Virus record (IMG/VR): IMGVR_UViG_3300032334_000447
Location: 1-21,013 of that record
Reading direction: 5' to 3' (one strand)
Origin: a virus
DNA: 21,013 nucleotides
Shown here: piece after piece, positions 13,803 to 20,846 of the stretch
Layout of the letters: each line of letters starts with the position of its first letter
Position numbering within the stretch: position 1 is the stretch's first letter
Program-made: the position numbers and the translations under genes
The notes under the pieces: model-generated
Database searches by the model: none
The model's input: the letters and a program-made list of their open reading frames with translations, nothing else
Told to the model about the DNA's origin: nothing

Positions 13803-15514
13803 TTACATTTACAAAAATTAGGTGGAAGAACATTCTCTCCACAGGGAATGCTTTTACCGAGATTGACTTGACTCGATCCACCAACACACTCATAGTGGGT
13901 CAGAATGGTGCTGGAAAATCTACCATACTTGACGCTTTTACATTTGTTCTTTTTGGCAAACCGTTCAGGAAGATTAACAAACCCAATCTAATCAATTCAA
14001 TCAACCAGTCAAACGGTGTCGTTGAAGTAGAGTTTACGATTGGTAAGAAAGAGTATAAAGTAATTCGTGGATTGAAACCCAATGTCTTCGAAATCTTTTG
14101 TGATAAAGTTCTTCTAAATCAAGATGCAAAAGCAAAAGACTATCAAGAACACCTCGAGAAGTTTATTCTAAAACTGAACTATAAGTCTTTCACGCAAGTT
14201 GTGATTCTCGGTTCTGCATCGTTTGTTCCGTTCATGCAGTTGTCTGCTGCCGATCGACGTACAATCATTGAAGATTTACTTGATATCGGCATCTTCTCTT
14301 CGATGAATGCTGTTGTTAAAAATGAATTGAGTGATCTTAAAGATAAACAGAAAGATGTCGAATATGAAATGAAGCTGGTCGCAGAGAAGATCAAGATTCA
14401 AAAACAAAACATCGAAGATCACAAAACAAATTCTGCAAGTGAGATTGCTAAGAAACGTGAAGAGATTGAGGCAAACAATACATCTATTGATAAACTCAAA
14501 AGTGATATTGCTTTAATTGAGAAACATGTGGATCAATTATTGGACAGTTTAAAAGATAGAGCATCCACTGAACAAAAGTCCAAAAAGATGCTTCAGATTG
14601 AGGCAAAGTTTGAAAATAATAACTCTAAAATTAAAAATGAAATAGAGTTCTACGAGAACAATGACAACTGTCCTACTTGTCATCAAGCAATTCATGGGGA
14701 TCATAAAACAAAAAGCATTCAAGAAAAGAGAGAGAAATTAACAGAGATTGAAAAAGCAACTGAACTACTGTTGATTGAAATTGAAAAGAACAATAAAAGA
14801 ATTGACGAGATTACAAAGACTCAAGAGAATATTAGAAATCACAATTCGGAAGTTGTAAAGTTAAACACTCAATTTAAATCATTGAACACATACAACACAA
14901 AGTTGTTGAATGAGATTACACAGATTGAGAAAAATACTGCATCGTTTGAGACTGACAATACGAAGTTGAAAGAACTTAAAGTGTTGTTGGAAGGTCATGT
15001 CAGAAATGCAAAACAGTATGCAGAAGATAAACAGTATTATGAATATGCATCAACTCTATTAAAAGATACAGGTATTAAAACTAAAATTATCAAGCAGTAT
15101 CTGCCCGTAATGAACAAGTTGATTAATAAATACCTTGCCGCGATGGACTTCTTTGTTAACTTCAATCTTAATGAAAACTTTGAAGAGACTATTAAGTCCA
15201 GACATAGAGATGAGTTTTCTTATGCGTCTTTCTCTGAAGGTGAAAAACAAAAAATAGACATGGCATTGTTGTTGACGTGGCGACAAGTAGCTAAAATGAA
15301 AAATTCAACAAACACTAATATATTAATATTAGATGAAATTTTTGATTCCAGTCTTGATTCATCTTCAGTTGAATTGTTGATGGGACTACTTAGAGATCTT
15401 TCATCTGAAACCAACGTTTTTGTTATTAGTCACAAAGGAGACCAACTCTTCGATAAATTTAGATCGGTAATTAAATTCGAAAAACGAAACAATTTTTCAC
15501 AGGTGGCAAAATGA
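13799..15514 (+). CDS. 46: Recombination nuclease ATPase gp46 (Rad50/SbcC-like)
   Basis: 571 residues (T4 gp46 is 560). It is the SMC-like ATPase that drives the gp47 nuclease. The Walker A is GQNGAGKS (34-41). Two long coiled-coil arms flank a zinc hook, CPTCH, with Cys291 and Cys294. The ABC signature is SFSEGEKQK (about 477-485) and the Walker B is ILILDE with Asp512 and Glu513; the D-loop (SSLDSSS) and the switch histidine (VISHKGD) follow. All ATPase elements are intact. It overlaps gene 47 by 4 bp, and its stop overlaps the deformylase start (ATGA), placing that accessory gene in the same transcription unit. Confidence 0.97.
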   Translation: MITFTKIRWKNILSTGNAFTEIDLTRSTNTLIVGQNGAGKSTILDAFTFVLFGKPFRKINKPNLINSINQSNGVVEVEFTIGKKEYKVIRGLKPNVFEIFCDKVLLNQDAKAKDYQEHLEKFILKLNYKSFTQVVILGSASFVPFMQLSAADRRTIIEDLLDIGIFSSMNAVVKNELSDLKDKQKDVEYEMKLVAEKIKIQKQNIEDHKTNSASEIAKKREEIEANNTSIDKLKSDIALIEKHVDQLLDSLKDRASTEQKSKKMLQIEAKFENNNSKIKNEIEFYENNDNCPTCHQAIHGDHKTKSIQEKREKLTEIEKATELLLIEIEKNNKRIDEITKTQENIRNHNSEVVKLNTQFKSLNTYNTKLLNEITQIEKNTASFETDNTKLKELKVLLEGHVRNAKQYAEDKQYYEYASTLLKDTGIKTKIIKQYLPVMNKLINKYLAAMDFFVNFNLNENFEETIKSRHRDEFSYASFSEGEKQKIDMALLLTWRQVAKMKNSTNTNILILDEIFDSSLDSSSVELLMGLLRDLSSETNVFVISHKGDQLFDKFRSVIKFEKRNNFSQVAK

Positions 15515-16086
15515 GCAATATTATTACATTCAATACTGAATCATGGAAAGATGATTTAAAAACAACAATGACTGTTAACACTAAAGTTAACACATTCAAA
15601 TTGGTGTCCGAGAATGATCCAATTCTCAAAGAAGTTATTCCAGAATTTGACTTTGATAATCCTCCAGTTGATCCTAATGTATTTGCAAGTTCACTAGTTG
15701 AAACTTGTATTAAACATGAAGGATTTGGACTATCCGCAAATCAATGTGGATTCAGACATCGCGTATTCGTTGTTGGTGCTGGAGAAGAATATGTTGCATT
15801 CTATAATCCAAAGATTATCTCTTCATCAGGTTCTACAAAGTTACCAGAAGGATGTTTATCATTCAAGAATCTTTATCTAGAGGTTGAAAGACCTGAATCG
15901 ATTGAAGTTGAATATCAAGACTTTACTGGTACACATAAAACTGCCAAATTTAGTGGACTCACGGCACGGTGCTTTCAACACGAGCTTGACCACCTGAACG
16001 GAGTGTGTTACACTAAGCATGTTGGTCCTGTTGCTCTCAGGATGGCGAACAAGAAGAGAATCAAATTTGTTCATTCGACAGACTAG
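15511..16086 (+). CDS. def: Peptide deformylase
   Basis: 191 residues with all three conserved motifs: GFGLSANQ (71-78), EGCLSF with metal ligand Cys115, and QHELDHLNG with ligands His157 and His161 and catalytic Glu158. The enzyme removes the N-formyl group from nascent proteins. Phage-encoded versions are known in marine T4-like phages, where they may keep processing going for phage or photosystem proteins; no photosynthesis gene is in this window, so the host link is open. The N-terminal ~30 residues (to TVNTKVNTFKLVSENDP) precede the normal domain start. The start codon overlaps the gene 46 stop and AGGTGG lies 5 nt upstream. Confidence 0.93.
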   Translation: MSNIITFNTESWKDDLKTTMTVNTKVNTFKLVSENDPILKEVIPEFDFDNPPVDPNVFASSLVETCIKHEGFGLSANQCGFRHRVFVVGAGEEYVAFYNPKIISSSGSTKLPEGCLSFKNLYLEVERPESIEVEYQDFTGTHKTAKFSGLTARCFQHELDHLNGVCYTKHVGPVALRMANKKRIKFVHSTD

Positions 16087-16095
16087 GAATTCATA

Positions 16096-16422
16096 ATGAA
16101 AGTTGAAGAAAGCACAGAATATGAAAATTGCATTGGTGTGAGAGATACAACACAAGCAATTACTTTTGAAGATTTGCTTGGTGAGATACAAGATCCTTCT
16201 ACGAGTACTCCTGATTGGAAGAAACATTGGAAAGGAATGCCTGAATATGAACAGGATAAAAATCCACCATATAAACAAATATATTTAAATTTTCGAAACA
16301 AAGAAGATTATGAAGCATTTGCTAAGTTGATTGATCAGAATTTGTCTGAGAAAACTAAAAGTATTTGGTATCCAAAACTAGACCGTGAAGAAAACTCTCT
16401 GATGAGATGGATTGAAGAATGA
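16096..16422 (+). CDS. Conserved phage protein paired with the TAGT-like gene (108 aa)
   Basis: No enzymatic motif is recognised. The C-terminal half is the conserved-looking part: KKHWKGMPEYEQDKNPPYKQ, then LNFRNKEDYEAFAKLIDQNL and a KSIWYPKLD element, ending MRWIEE. From memory, a domain with a 'W.GMPE..Q......I.V.F....D...F..L..Q.L..KT.S.WYP' pattern is common in phages, often beside ParB-like or glycosyltransferase genes. The N-terminal third (EESTEYENCIGVRDTTQAIT) is variable and acidic. The AGGA of the ribosome-binding site overlaps the deformylase stop, and the gene ends overlapping the next start (ATGA), so the two are probably co-expressed and functionally linked. Confidence 0.7.
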   Translation: MKVEESTEYENCIGVRDTTQAITFEDLLGEIQDPSTSTPDWKKHWKGMPEYEQDKNPPYKQIYLNFRNKEDYEAFAKLIDQNLSEKTKSIWYPKLDREENSLMRWIEE

Positions 16423-17348
16423 CAAACCCTGTTCATCCTGTTTATATTATTTCTAAATCTCGGCATGAGAGTATGAAGACTTCTAGATCTTTGTCTAGAA
16501 TGAGAGTGCCTCATTACATTACGATTGAACCACAAGAAGAGAAATTGTATGAACAATCACTTGATAACTTTAAGATTAGAGATTATGTAACTCTTTTAGT
16601 TGCTCCATTCTCTAATCATGGTGATGGACCAGGTCGTGCAAGAAACTGGTGTTGGGACCATTCAATCTCTATTGGCGCTGAGAAACATTGGGTTCTAGAT
16701 GATAATATTGATGACTTTTATCGATTGAACAATAACAAACGAATTCGTGTTGAGTCTGGTGCAATCTTTAAGGCAGCAGAAGATTTCGTAGATAGGTATG
16801 AGAATGTTCCAATCTCTGGATTTCAATATCGATTCTTTATTGCACCTAATAGTTTTTATCCACCATATGTGAAGAACACTCGAATCTATTCTACTCTTTT
16901 GATTTCTAATGACTGCAAACATCGATGGCGTGGTCGATACAATGAAGATACAGATATATGTCTTCGTGTTCTAAAAGATGGTGATTGTACTATTCAATTC
17001 AATGCTTTTCTACAAGGTAAAGCAGCAACACAAACTGTCAAAGGTGGTAATACAGAAGAGTTCTATCATAAAGAAGGTACAATGTCTAAAGAAGAGTGGA
17101 GAGATGGTAGACTTAATCCCGAAGGAACTAAAAATAAATCTCAGATGTTAGTCGATCTACATCCAGATGTTGCAACAATGGTTAAGAAATATGGACGTTG
17201 GCACCACTACGTCGATTACTCTGTCTTTAAGAAGAATGAATTGAAATTGAAACCTAATGTTGTTATACCAGAAGGTATCAACAACTATGGTATGAAACTC
17301 GTCAGAAATTTTGGAAAGCAAAATTCGCTTGACATCCCGCATATATAG
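16419..17348 (+). CDS. TAGT-like (TET-associated) glycosyltransferase
   Basis: 309 residues with a GT-A-like plan. The N-terminal strand PVHPVYIISKSRHESMKTSR is followed by the conserved GPGRARNWCWDHS, the acidic motif HWVLDDNIDDFYRL (probable metal/nucleotide-sugar site), EDFVDRYENVPISGFQYRF, then RWRGRYNEDTDICLRVLKDG and CTIQFNAFLQGKAAT. The C-terminal WHHYVDYSVF completes a pattern I recognise as the TAGT family, defined from its association with TET/JBP base oxidases in phages and proposed to glycosylate hydroxymethylated bases. No TET-type enzyme is in this window. It overlaps the upstream 108-aa gene by 4 bp and ends inside the region of the next promoter (17329-17357). Glycosyltransferase identity is fairly firm; DNA as the acceptor is inferred. 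Confidence 0.7.
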   Translation: MTNPVHPVYIISKSRHESMKTSRSLSRMRVPHYITIEPQEEKLYEQSLDNFKIRDYVTLLVAPFSNHGDGPGRARNWCWDHSISIGAEKHWVLDDNIDDFYRLNNNKRIRVESGAIFKAAEDFVDRYENVPISGFQYRFFIAPNSFYPPYVKNTRIYSTLLISNDCKHRWRGRYNEDTDICLRVLKDGDCTIQFNAFLQGKAATQTVKGGNTEEFYHKEGTMSKEEWRDGRLNPEGTKNKSQMLVDLHPDVATMVKKYGRWHHYVDYSVFKKNELKLKPNVVIPEGINNYGMKLVRNFGKQNSLDIPHI

Positions 17349-17357
17349 TAGTATACT
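17329..17357 (+). promoter_or_regulatory. Sigma70-type promoter for the winged-helix gene
   Basis: TTGACA (17329-17334), a 17-bp spacer and TATACT (17352-17357). It overlaps the end of the glycosyltransferase gene and lies 51 nt upstream of the winged-helix start. With the terminator at 17694 it defines a one-gene unit. The surrounding ATATATAGTAGTATACTATAT contains TAGTATACTA, a perfect 10-bp palindrome over the -10 that could be an operator. Confidence 0.85.
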
Positions 17358-17407
17358 ATATTTTACTCGCAAGAGTGTTTTTCGTGAACTGATAATGGAG
17401 AAACGTA

Positions 17408-17674
17408 ATGGAAAAAATGAATGTTAAAGATCGTATGCTTGCTGTCCTCAAACAGAAAGAAGGATACAATACTTTTACCGTGAAACAAGCACGCCGTCGA
17501 TTCGGTATTGAGAACGTGGCTGCACGAATCAGTGAACTTCGTCAAGAAGGTCATTGCATCTACACAAACACAAAAACATTGCAAGATGGACGTAAGATTA
17601 ACTTTTATCGGTTAGGCACTCCAACTAAAGGTCTTGTTAAGGCTGCACTACAATCTGGTTATTCACTAGGTTAA
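17408..17674 (+). CDS. Small winged-helix DNA-binding protein (88 aa)
   Basis: The sequence fits a winged helix-turn-helix: helix 1 VKDRMLAVLKQKEG, FTVKQARRRFGI (second helix), ENVAARISELRQEGHCI (recognition helix and start of the wing), then TLQDGRKINFYRLGTP as the wing hairpin. Small phage proteins of this type are often annotated as HTH-domain proteins and may regulate transcription. Its unit is isolated, with its own near-consensus promoter and a strong terminator, so it is probably expressed early and independently. GGAG at 17397-17400 lies 7 nt before the start. The palindrome over its promoter -10 makes autoregulation a reasonable guess. No target is known. Confidence 0.82.
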   Translation: MEKMNVKDRMLAVLKQKEGYNTFTVKQARRRFGIENVAARISELRQEGHCIYTNTKTLQDGRKINFYRLGTPTKGLVKAALQSGYSLG

Positions 17675-17693
17675 TATCATCTCGTAGGTGATA
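17675..17693 (+). other. Upstream hairpin before the second terminator
   Basis: TATCATCT and AGGTGATA pair over 8 bp with one G-U wobble around a 3-nt loop, directly after the winged-helix stop codon. It abuts the terminator hairpin and mirrors the arrangement after gene 23. Confidence 0.55.
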
Positions 17694-17721
17694 AGAGGAG
17701 CATAATGCTCCTCTTTTTTTT
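17694..17721 (+). terminator. Intrinsic terminator after the winged-helix gene
   Basis: GAGGAGCA/TGCTCCTC (8 bp, extended by one A-T pair) with a TAA loop, followed by eight T residues. The stem arms are identical to those of the gene 23 terminator at 7651-7670, while the loop differs. Confidence 0.93.
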
Positions 17722-17740
17722 CTATAAAAAAGGAGTTGTT

Positions 17741-18538
17741 ATGGAAATTTCTATCAAAGCCGAAGACTTGCAGAAGAAAAGTCTCTTCGTTGCTACACCA
17801 ATGTATGGTGGACAAAATCACGGACTCTATATGAAAGCATGCCTTGATCTTCAAGGTCTGTGTGTTCAATATGGAATCAACATTAAATTCTCGTTTCTGT
17901 TTAATGAGTCTTTGATTACTCGGGCCCGCAACTATCTTGTTGATGAATTCTTACATCGATCAGATTGTTCACATCTTTTGTTTATCGACTCTGATATTCA
18001 TTTCAATCCACAAGATGTTCTCGCTATGCTTGCATTGGACAAAGATGTTATTGGTGGTCCATATCCCAAGAAGTCCATCAAATGGCGTTCAGTTGCAAAA
18101 GCATTGAAGTCTAATCCTGATATGGATCCAGGTCTTCTTGAGAAAGTTACTGGTGATTATGTATTCAATCCAGTTAAAGGTACTTCGCAGTTTTCTGTGT
18201 CTGAACCGTTAGAAGTTATGGAAATCGGCACTGGATTTATGATGGTCAAACGTGAAGTGTTTCCTCAGTTTGAGAAACAGTATCCAGAATTGAAATATAA
18301 ACCAGATCATGTTGGTCAAGCTAACTTTGATGGCACTCGATACATTCATGCATATTTTGATACTGTGATCGATAAAGTATCTGAGCGTTATCTCTCTGAG
18401 GATTATATGTTCTGTCAATGGTGGCGTAATATGGGTGGCAAGATTTGGTTATGCCCATGGATGCGTACTCAACACATTGGTACTTACCATTTCCAAGGAG
18501 ATATGCCAGCTGTGGCAAATTATGTCGGAGAAATGTAA
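17741..18538 (+). CDS. GT-A family glycosyltransferase (GT2-like)
   Basis: 265 residues. The N-terminal strand SLFVATPMYGGQNHGLYMKA is followed by SLITRARNYLVDEFL and the metal-binding DxD motif in HLLFIDSDIHFNPQDVLAM (Asp83-Ser-Asp85), then DVIGGPYPKK. The second half has MEIGTGFMMVKREVF and LSEDYMFCQWWRNMGGKIWL, with a typical late acidic acceptor-site motif (SEDY) and a C-terminal His region (TQHIGTYHFQG). It would transfer a sugar from a nucleotide-sugar donor; acceptor unknown. The frame extends back to an ATG at 17705, but that lies in the terminator hairpin. The ATG at 17741 has AAGGAG at 17730-17735 and is preferred. The next gene starts on the last base of its stop, coupling it to the dNMP kinase. 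Confidence 0.83.
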   Translation: MEISIKAEDLQKKSLFVATPMYGGQNHGLYMKACLDLQGLCVQYGINIKFSFLFNESLITRARNYLVDEFLHRSDCSHLLFIDSDIHFNPQDVLAMLALDKDVIGGPYPKKSIKWRSVAKALKSNPDMDPGLLEKVTGDYVFNPVKGTSQFSVSEPLEVMEIGTGFMMVKREVFPQFEKQYPELKYKPDHVGQANFDGTRYIHAYFDTVIDKVSERYLSEDYMFCQWWRNMGGKIWLCPWMRTQHIGTYHFQGDMPAVANYVGEM

Positions 18539-19197
18539 TGTTTGTTGGAATTCTTGGCTTTATTGGATCAGGTAAAGGTACTGTTGGAGACATTTTATCT
18601 GATATTGGTTTTGAAAAGATTAGTTTTGCATCCCATCTTAAAGATGTAACTTCTGTTATGTTTGGATGGGATCGCAATCTACTTGAGGGTGATACTAATG
18701 AATCACGAGAGTTTCGAGAAGAAGTAGATCCATTTTGGTCTGATAAACTTGAACGTAAATTTACACCACGTCTTGCATTACAACTAATGGGCACAGAAGT
18801 TGGTCGGAATGTTTTTGGTGCAAACTTTTGGATCCATTCATTAGAGAATAAAATCAAAGATGTAAGTAAACATTACGTTGTTACAGATGTAAGATTTCAA
18901 AATGAAATTGATTGGATCAGAAAGCAGAAAGGTATTCTAATTGAAATCAGAAGAGATAAACTTCCATCGTGGTATAACATAGCTGATAAAGCCAATAATG
19001 GTTGTCAACACTCTATCTCGGTTATGAAAGATATTGAAATTCATGAGTCTGAGTGGAAATGGATTAACAAACAGAACGTAGACCATGTGGTCAGAAACGA
19101 TGGAACTCTGGAAGATTTACGGGAAAGTATGATTTCGTGCTTGAAAATGTTCTATGGACATGTTATAATTGATGAACTTACTAAAGGAGTATTGTAA
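18538..19197 (+). CDS. 1: Deoxynucleoside monophosphate kinase (T4 gp1-like)
   Basis: 219 residues of a P-loop nucleotide kinase. The Walker A is GFIGSGKGT (7-15). Further features of phage dNMP kinases are FASHLKDVTSVMFGWDRNLL, RLALQLMGTEVGR and YVVTDVRFQNEIDWIRK, ending VVRNDGTLEDL. In T4 the enzyme phosphorylates dTMP, dGMP and hydroxymethyl-dCMP, so it feeds the dNTP pool including modified precursors; T4 gp1 is 241 residues. The frame is open further upstream to 18445, but the ATG at 18538 is preferred: GGAG at 18527-18530, the glycosyltransferase stop overlaps it (TAATG), and the P-loop strand begins at once. Its end overlaps gene 45 by one base and contains the gene 45 promoter. Confidence 0.85.
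   Translation: MFVGILGFIGSGKGTVGDILSDIGFEKISFASHLKDVTSVMFGWDRNLLEGDTNESREFREEVDPFWSDKLERKFTPRLALQLMGTEVGRNVFGANFWIHSLENKIKDVSKHYVVTDVRFQNEIDWIRKQKGILIEIRRDKLPSWYNIADKANNGCQHSISVMKDIEIHESEWKWINKQNVDHVVRNDGTLEDLRESMISCLKMFYGHVIIDELTKGVL
19141..19169 (+). promoter_or_regulatory. Sigma70-type promoter with extended -10 before gene 45
   Basis: TTGAAA (19141-19146), a 17-bp spacer and a perfect TATAAT (19164-19169), preceded by TG one base upstream. It lies inside the 3' end of the dNMP kinase gene, 27 nt upstream of the gene 45 start. Confidence 0.82.
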
Positions 19198-19880
19198 TGA
19201 AAATGTCGTCTGACACTATGAATATCTTGAAAAACTTTACTGGAATTAACGAAAGTATCTTTGTTAAACCTGGTAATGTACTTGAAACTATCTCGAAAAA
19301 GAAGAACATTCTTGCACGAGCAGAAGTTGCTGAATCTTTTCCAACTGAGTTTGGCGTGTATGATGTAAATAACTTTCTAAGTGTTATTACACTTGATCGT
19401 ACTGGTATTCCAGAACTTGAGTTTAATGATAAAGAGATTTTGATCAGTACACATTCTGGTCGTAGTAAAATTCGATATCGTAAAGCAGCAAAAGAAACTA
19501 TTCTTATTCCACCAGAAAAGAGTATTAATATGGATTCAGCAGAGATTAAATTCACTCTTGCTGCCGTAGACTTTGAATGGATCACTAAAGTTGCAAGTGT
19601 TTTGAGTTCTCCAAATATTGCATTTGTTTCTGATGGTAAAAATGTTTCGGTTGAAGCATTTGATAAACTTGATGATGCAGCACATGCAAACTCAACTGAT
19701 ATTGGTGAATTTGCATCAGAGAAACCATTCAAGATGATTTTTGCTTCTGAGAATCTTAAATTGATTGCAGGCGCATATGATGTTGCCATTTCTGCAAAAG
19801 GTATTGCTCATTTCAAAAACAAAAATGCTCCAGTTGAATACTGGATCACTACTGAAACTGGTTCTAAGTACGGCGCTTGA
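19197..19880 (+). CDS. 45: DNA polymerase sliding clamp gp45
   Basis: 227 residues (T4 gp45 is 228). It forms the trimeric ring that tethers the phage DNA polymerase and also activates late transcription by binding gp55 (and gp33) on the polymerase. The N terminus SSDTMNILKNFTGINESIFV and FPTEFGVYDVNNFLSVITL are diagnostic of the family; RSKIRYRKAAKETI and FKMIFASENLKLIAGAYDV mark the second domain half. The start overlaps the preceding stop (TAATG), with AAAGGAG at 19183-19189 and a strong early promoter just upstream. Gene 44 follows after 27 nt, as in T4. Confidence 0.96.
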   Translation: MKMSSDTMNILKNFTGINESIFVKPGNVLETISKKKNILARAEVAESFPTEFGVYDVNNFLSVITLDRTGIPELEFNDKEILISTHSGRSKIRYRKAAKETILIPPEKSINMDSAEIKFTLAAVDFEWITKVASVLSSPNIAFVSDGKNVSVEAFDKLDDAAHANSTDIGEFASEKPFKMIFASENLKLIAGAYDVAISAKGIAHFKNKNAPVEYWITTETGSKYGA

Positions 19881-19907
19881 TTATTTTTTATATTATGGAG
19901 ATTGTGA

Positions 19908-20846
19908 ATGGAAAATCAAATGTTGTGGGTCGAGAAATATCGCCCACACAAAGTTGCTGATTGTATTCTCCCGGAAACTCTTAAATCTACATTTCAGGAA
20001 TATGTTAATAGAAAAGAAATCCCAAATCTGCTTCTTGCTGGATCCGCAGGTGTTGGTAAAACAACAGTCGCAAAAGCCCTCTGTGAAGAAGTCGGATGCG
20101 ACTATATTGTCATCAACGGGTCAGACGAGAGCGGCATTGACACATTCCGTAACAAAATTAAAAATTATGCATCCTCAATGAGTCTTTCTGGTGGTCGAAA
20201 GGTCATCATTATTGACGAGGCAGATTATCTAAATCCCAACTCAACTCAACCTGCACTTCGCGGTGCGATTGAAGAGTTTGCAATTAATTGTTCATTCATC
20301 TTTACTTGCAACTTTAAAAATCGCATCATCGATCCACTTCATTCTCGGTGTTCTGTTGTTGAATTTAAAATCCAGAATGGACAGAAAGCAAAGATGGCAA
20401 CTCAATTCTTTAAACGAGTTGAGAATATTCTTCGCAACGAGAATGTGCAGTTTGATAAAGAAGTTGTTGCTGCCGTTATCACAAAACACTTTCCAGATAA
20501 TCGTCGTATTCTAAATGAATTGCAGCGATATGCTGTGTCTGGTTCTATTGATAAAGGTATTCTTGCAGCGGTTTCTGATGTTCAACTTACAGGACTCACT
20601 AAATCATTGAAAGAAAAAGACTTTACTTCTATGCGGAAGTGGGTCACAAACAATCTTGATAATGATCCTAAAACGATTCTTCGTAAGATTTATGATTCAT
20701 TATATGATCTATTGAAACCAGATAGTATTGCTCCTGCTGTGTTGGTTCTATCTAAGTATCAATATCAATCTGCATTCGTTGCAGATCAAGAGATTAATCT
20801 AGTTGCATGTCTTATTGAATTTATGGTTGAGTGTGAGTTCAAATGA
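19908..20846 (+). CDS. 44: Clamp loader ATPase subunit gp44
   Basis: 312 residues (T4 gp44 is 319). It is the AAA+ subunit of the gp44/gp62 complex that opens and loads the gp45 clamp at primer-template junctions. The N terminus LWVEKYRPHKVADCILPE is typical of RFC-type loaders. The Walker A is GSAGVGKT (45-52), the Walker B IIIDEADYL (100-108), sensor 1 IFTCNFKNRI (131-140) and the trans-acting SRC arginine finger SRC (146-148). All catalytic residues are intact. GGAG lies 9 nt before the start. The stop overlaps the following start (ATGA). Confidence 0.96.
   Translation: MENQMLWVEKYRPHKVADCILPETLKSTFQEYVNRKEIPNLLLAGSAGVGKTTVAKALCEEVGCDYIVINGSDESGIDTFRNKIKNYASSMSLSGGRKVIIIDEADYLNPNSTQPALRGAIEEFAINCSFIFTCNFKNRIIDPLHSRCSVVEFKIQNGQKAKMATQFFKRVENILRNENVQFDKEVVAAVITKHFPDNRRILNELQRYAVSGSIDKGILAAVSDVQLTGLTKSLKEKDFTSMRKWVTNNLDNDPKTILRKIYDSLYDLLKPDSIAPAVLVLSKYQYQSAFVADQEINLVACLIEFMVECEFK

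Noticed and set aside
17723-17730. TATAAAAA as a late promoter for the GT-A glycosyltransferase
   Set aside because: Late-promoter geometry would start the transcript at about 17736, after the AAGGAG ribosome-binding site; the mismatch is also in the conserved core.
17705-17740. Upstream ATG start for the GT-A glycosyltransferase
   Set aside because: It lies within the terminator hairpin and would encode MLLFFFYKKGVV from the T run; the ATG at 17741 has a proper ribosome-binding site.
18445-18537. Upstream start for the dNMP kinase
   Set aside because: It would overlap 94 bp of the glycosyltransferase; the ATG at 18538 has GGAG and begins at the P-loop strand.
18321-18857. 178-codon open frame on the - strand
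   Set aside because: It lies fully across the glycosyltransferase and dNMP kinase genes, which have clear motifs; no ribosome-binding site or recognisable protein.
19181-19789. 202-codon open frame on the - strand
   Set aside because: It is antisense to gene 45, Ser/Ile-rich with no domain, and all other genes are on the + strand.
19765-20181. 138-codon + strand frame across genes 45 and 44
   Set aside because: It overlaps the two replication genes in another frame; no support as a protein.
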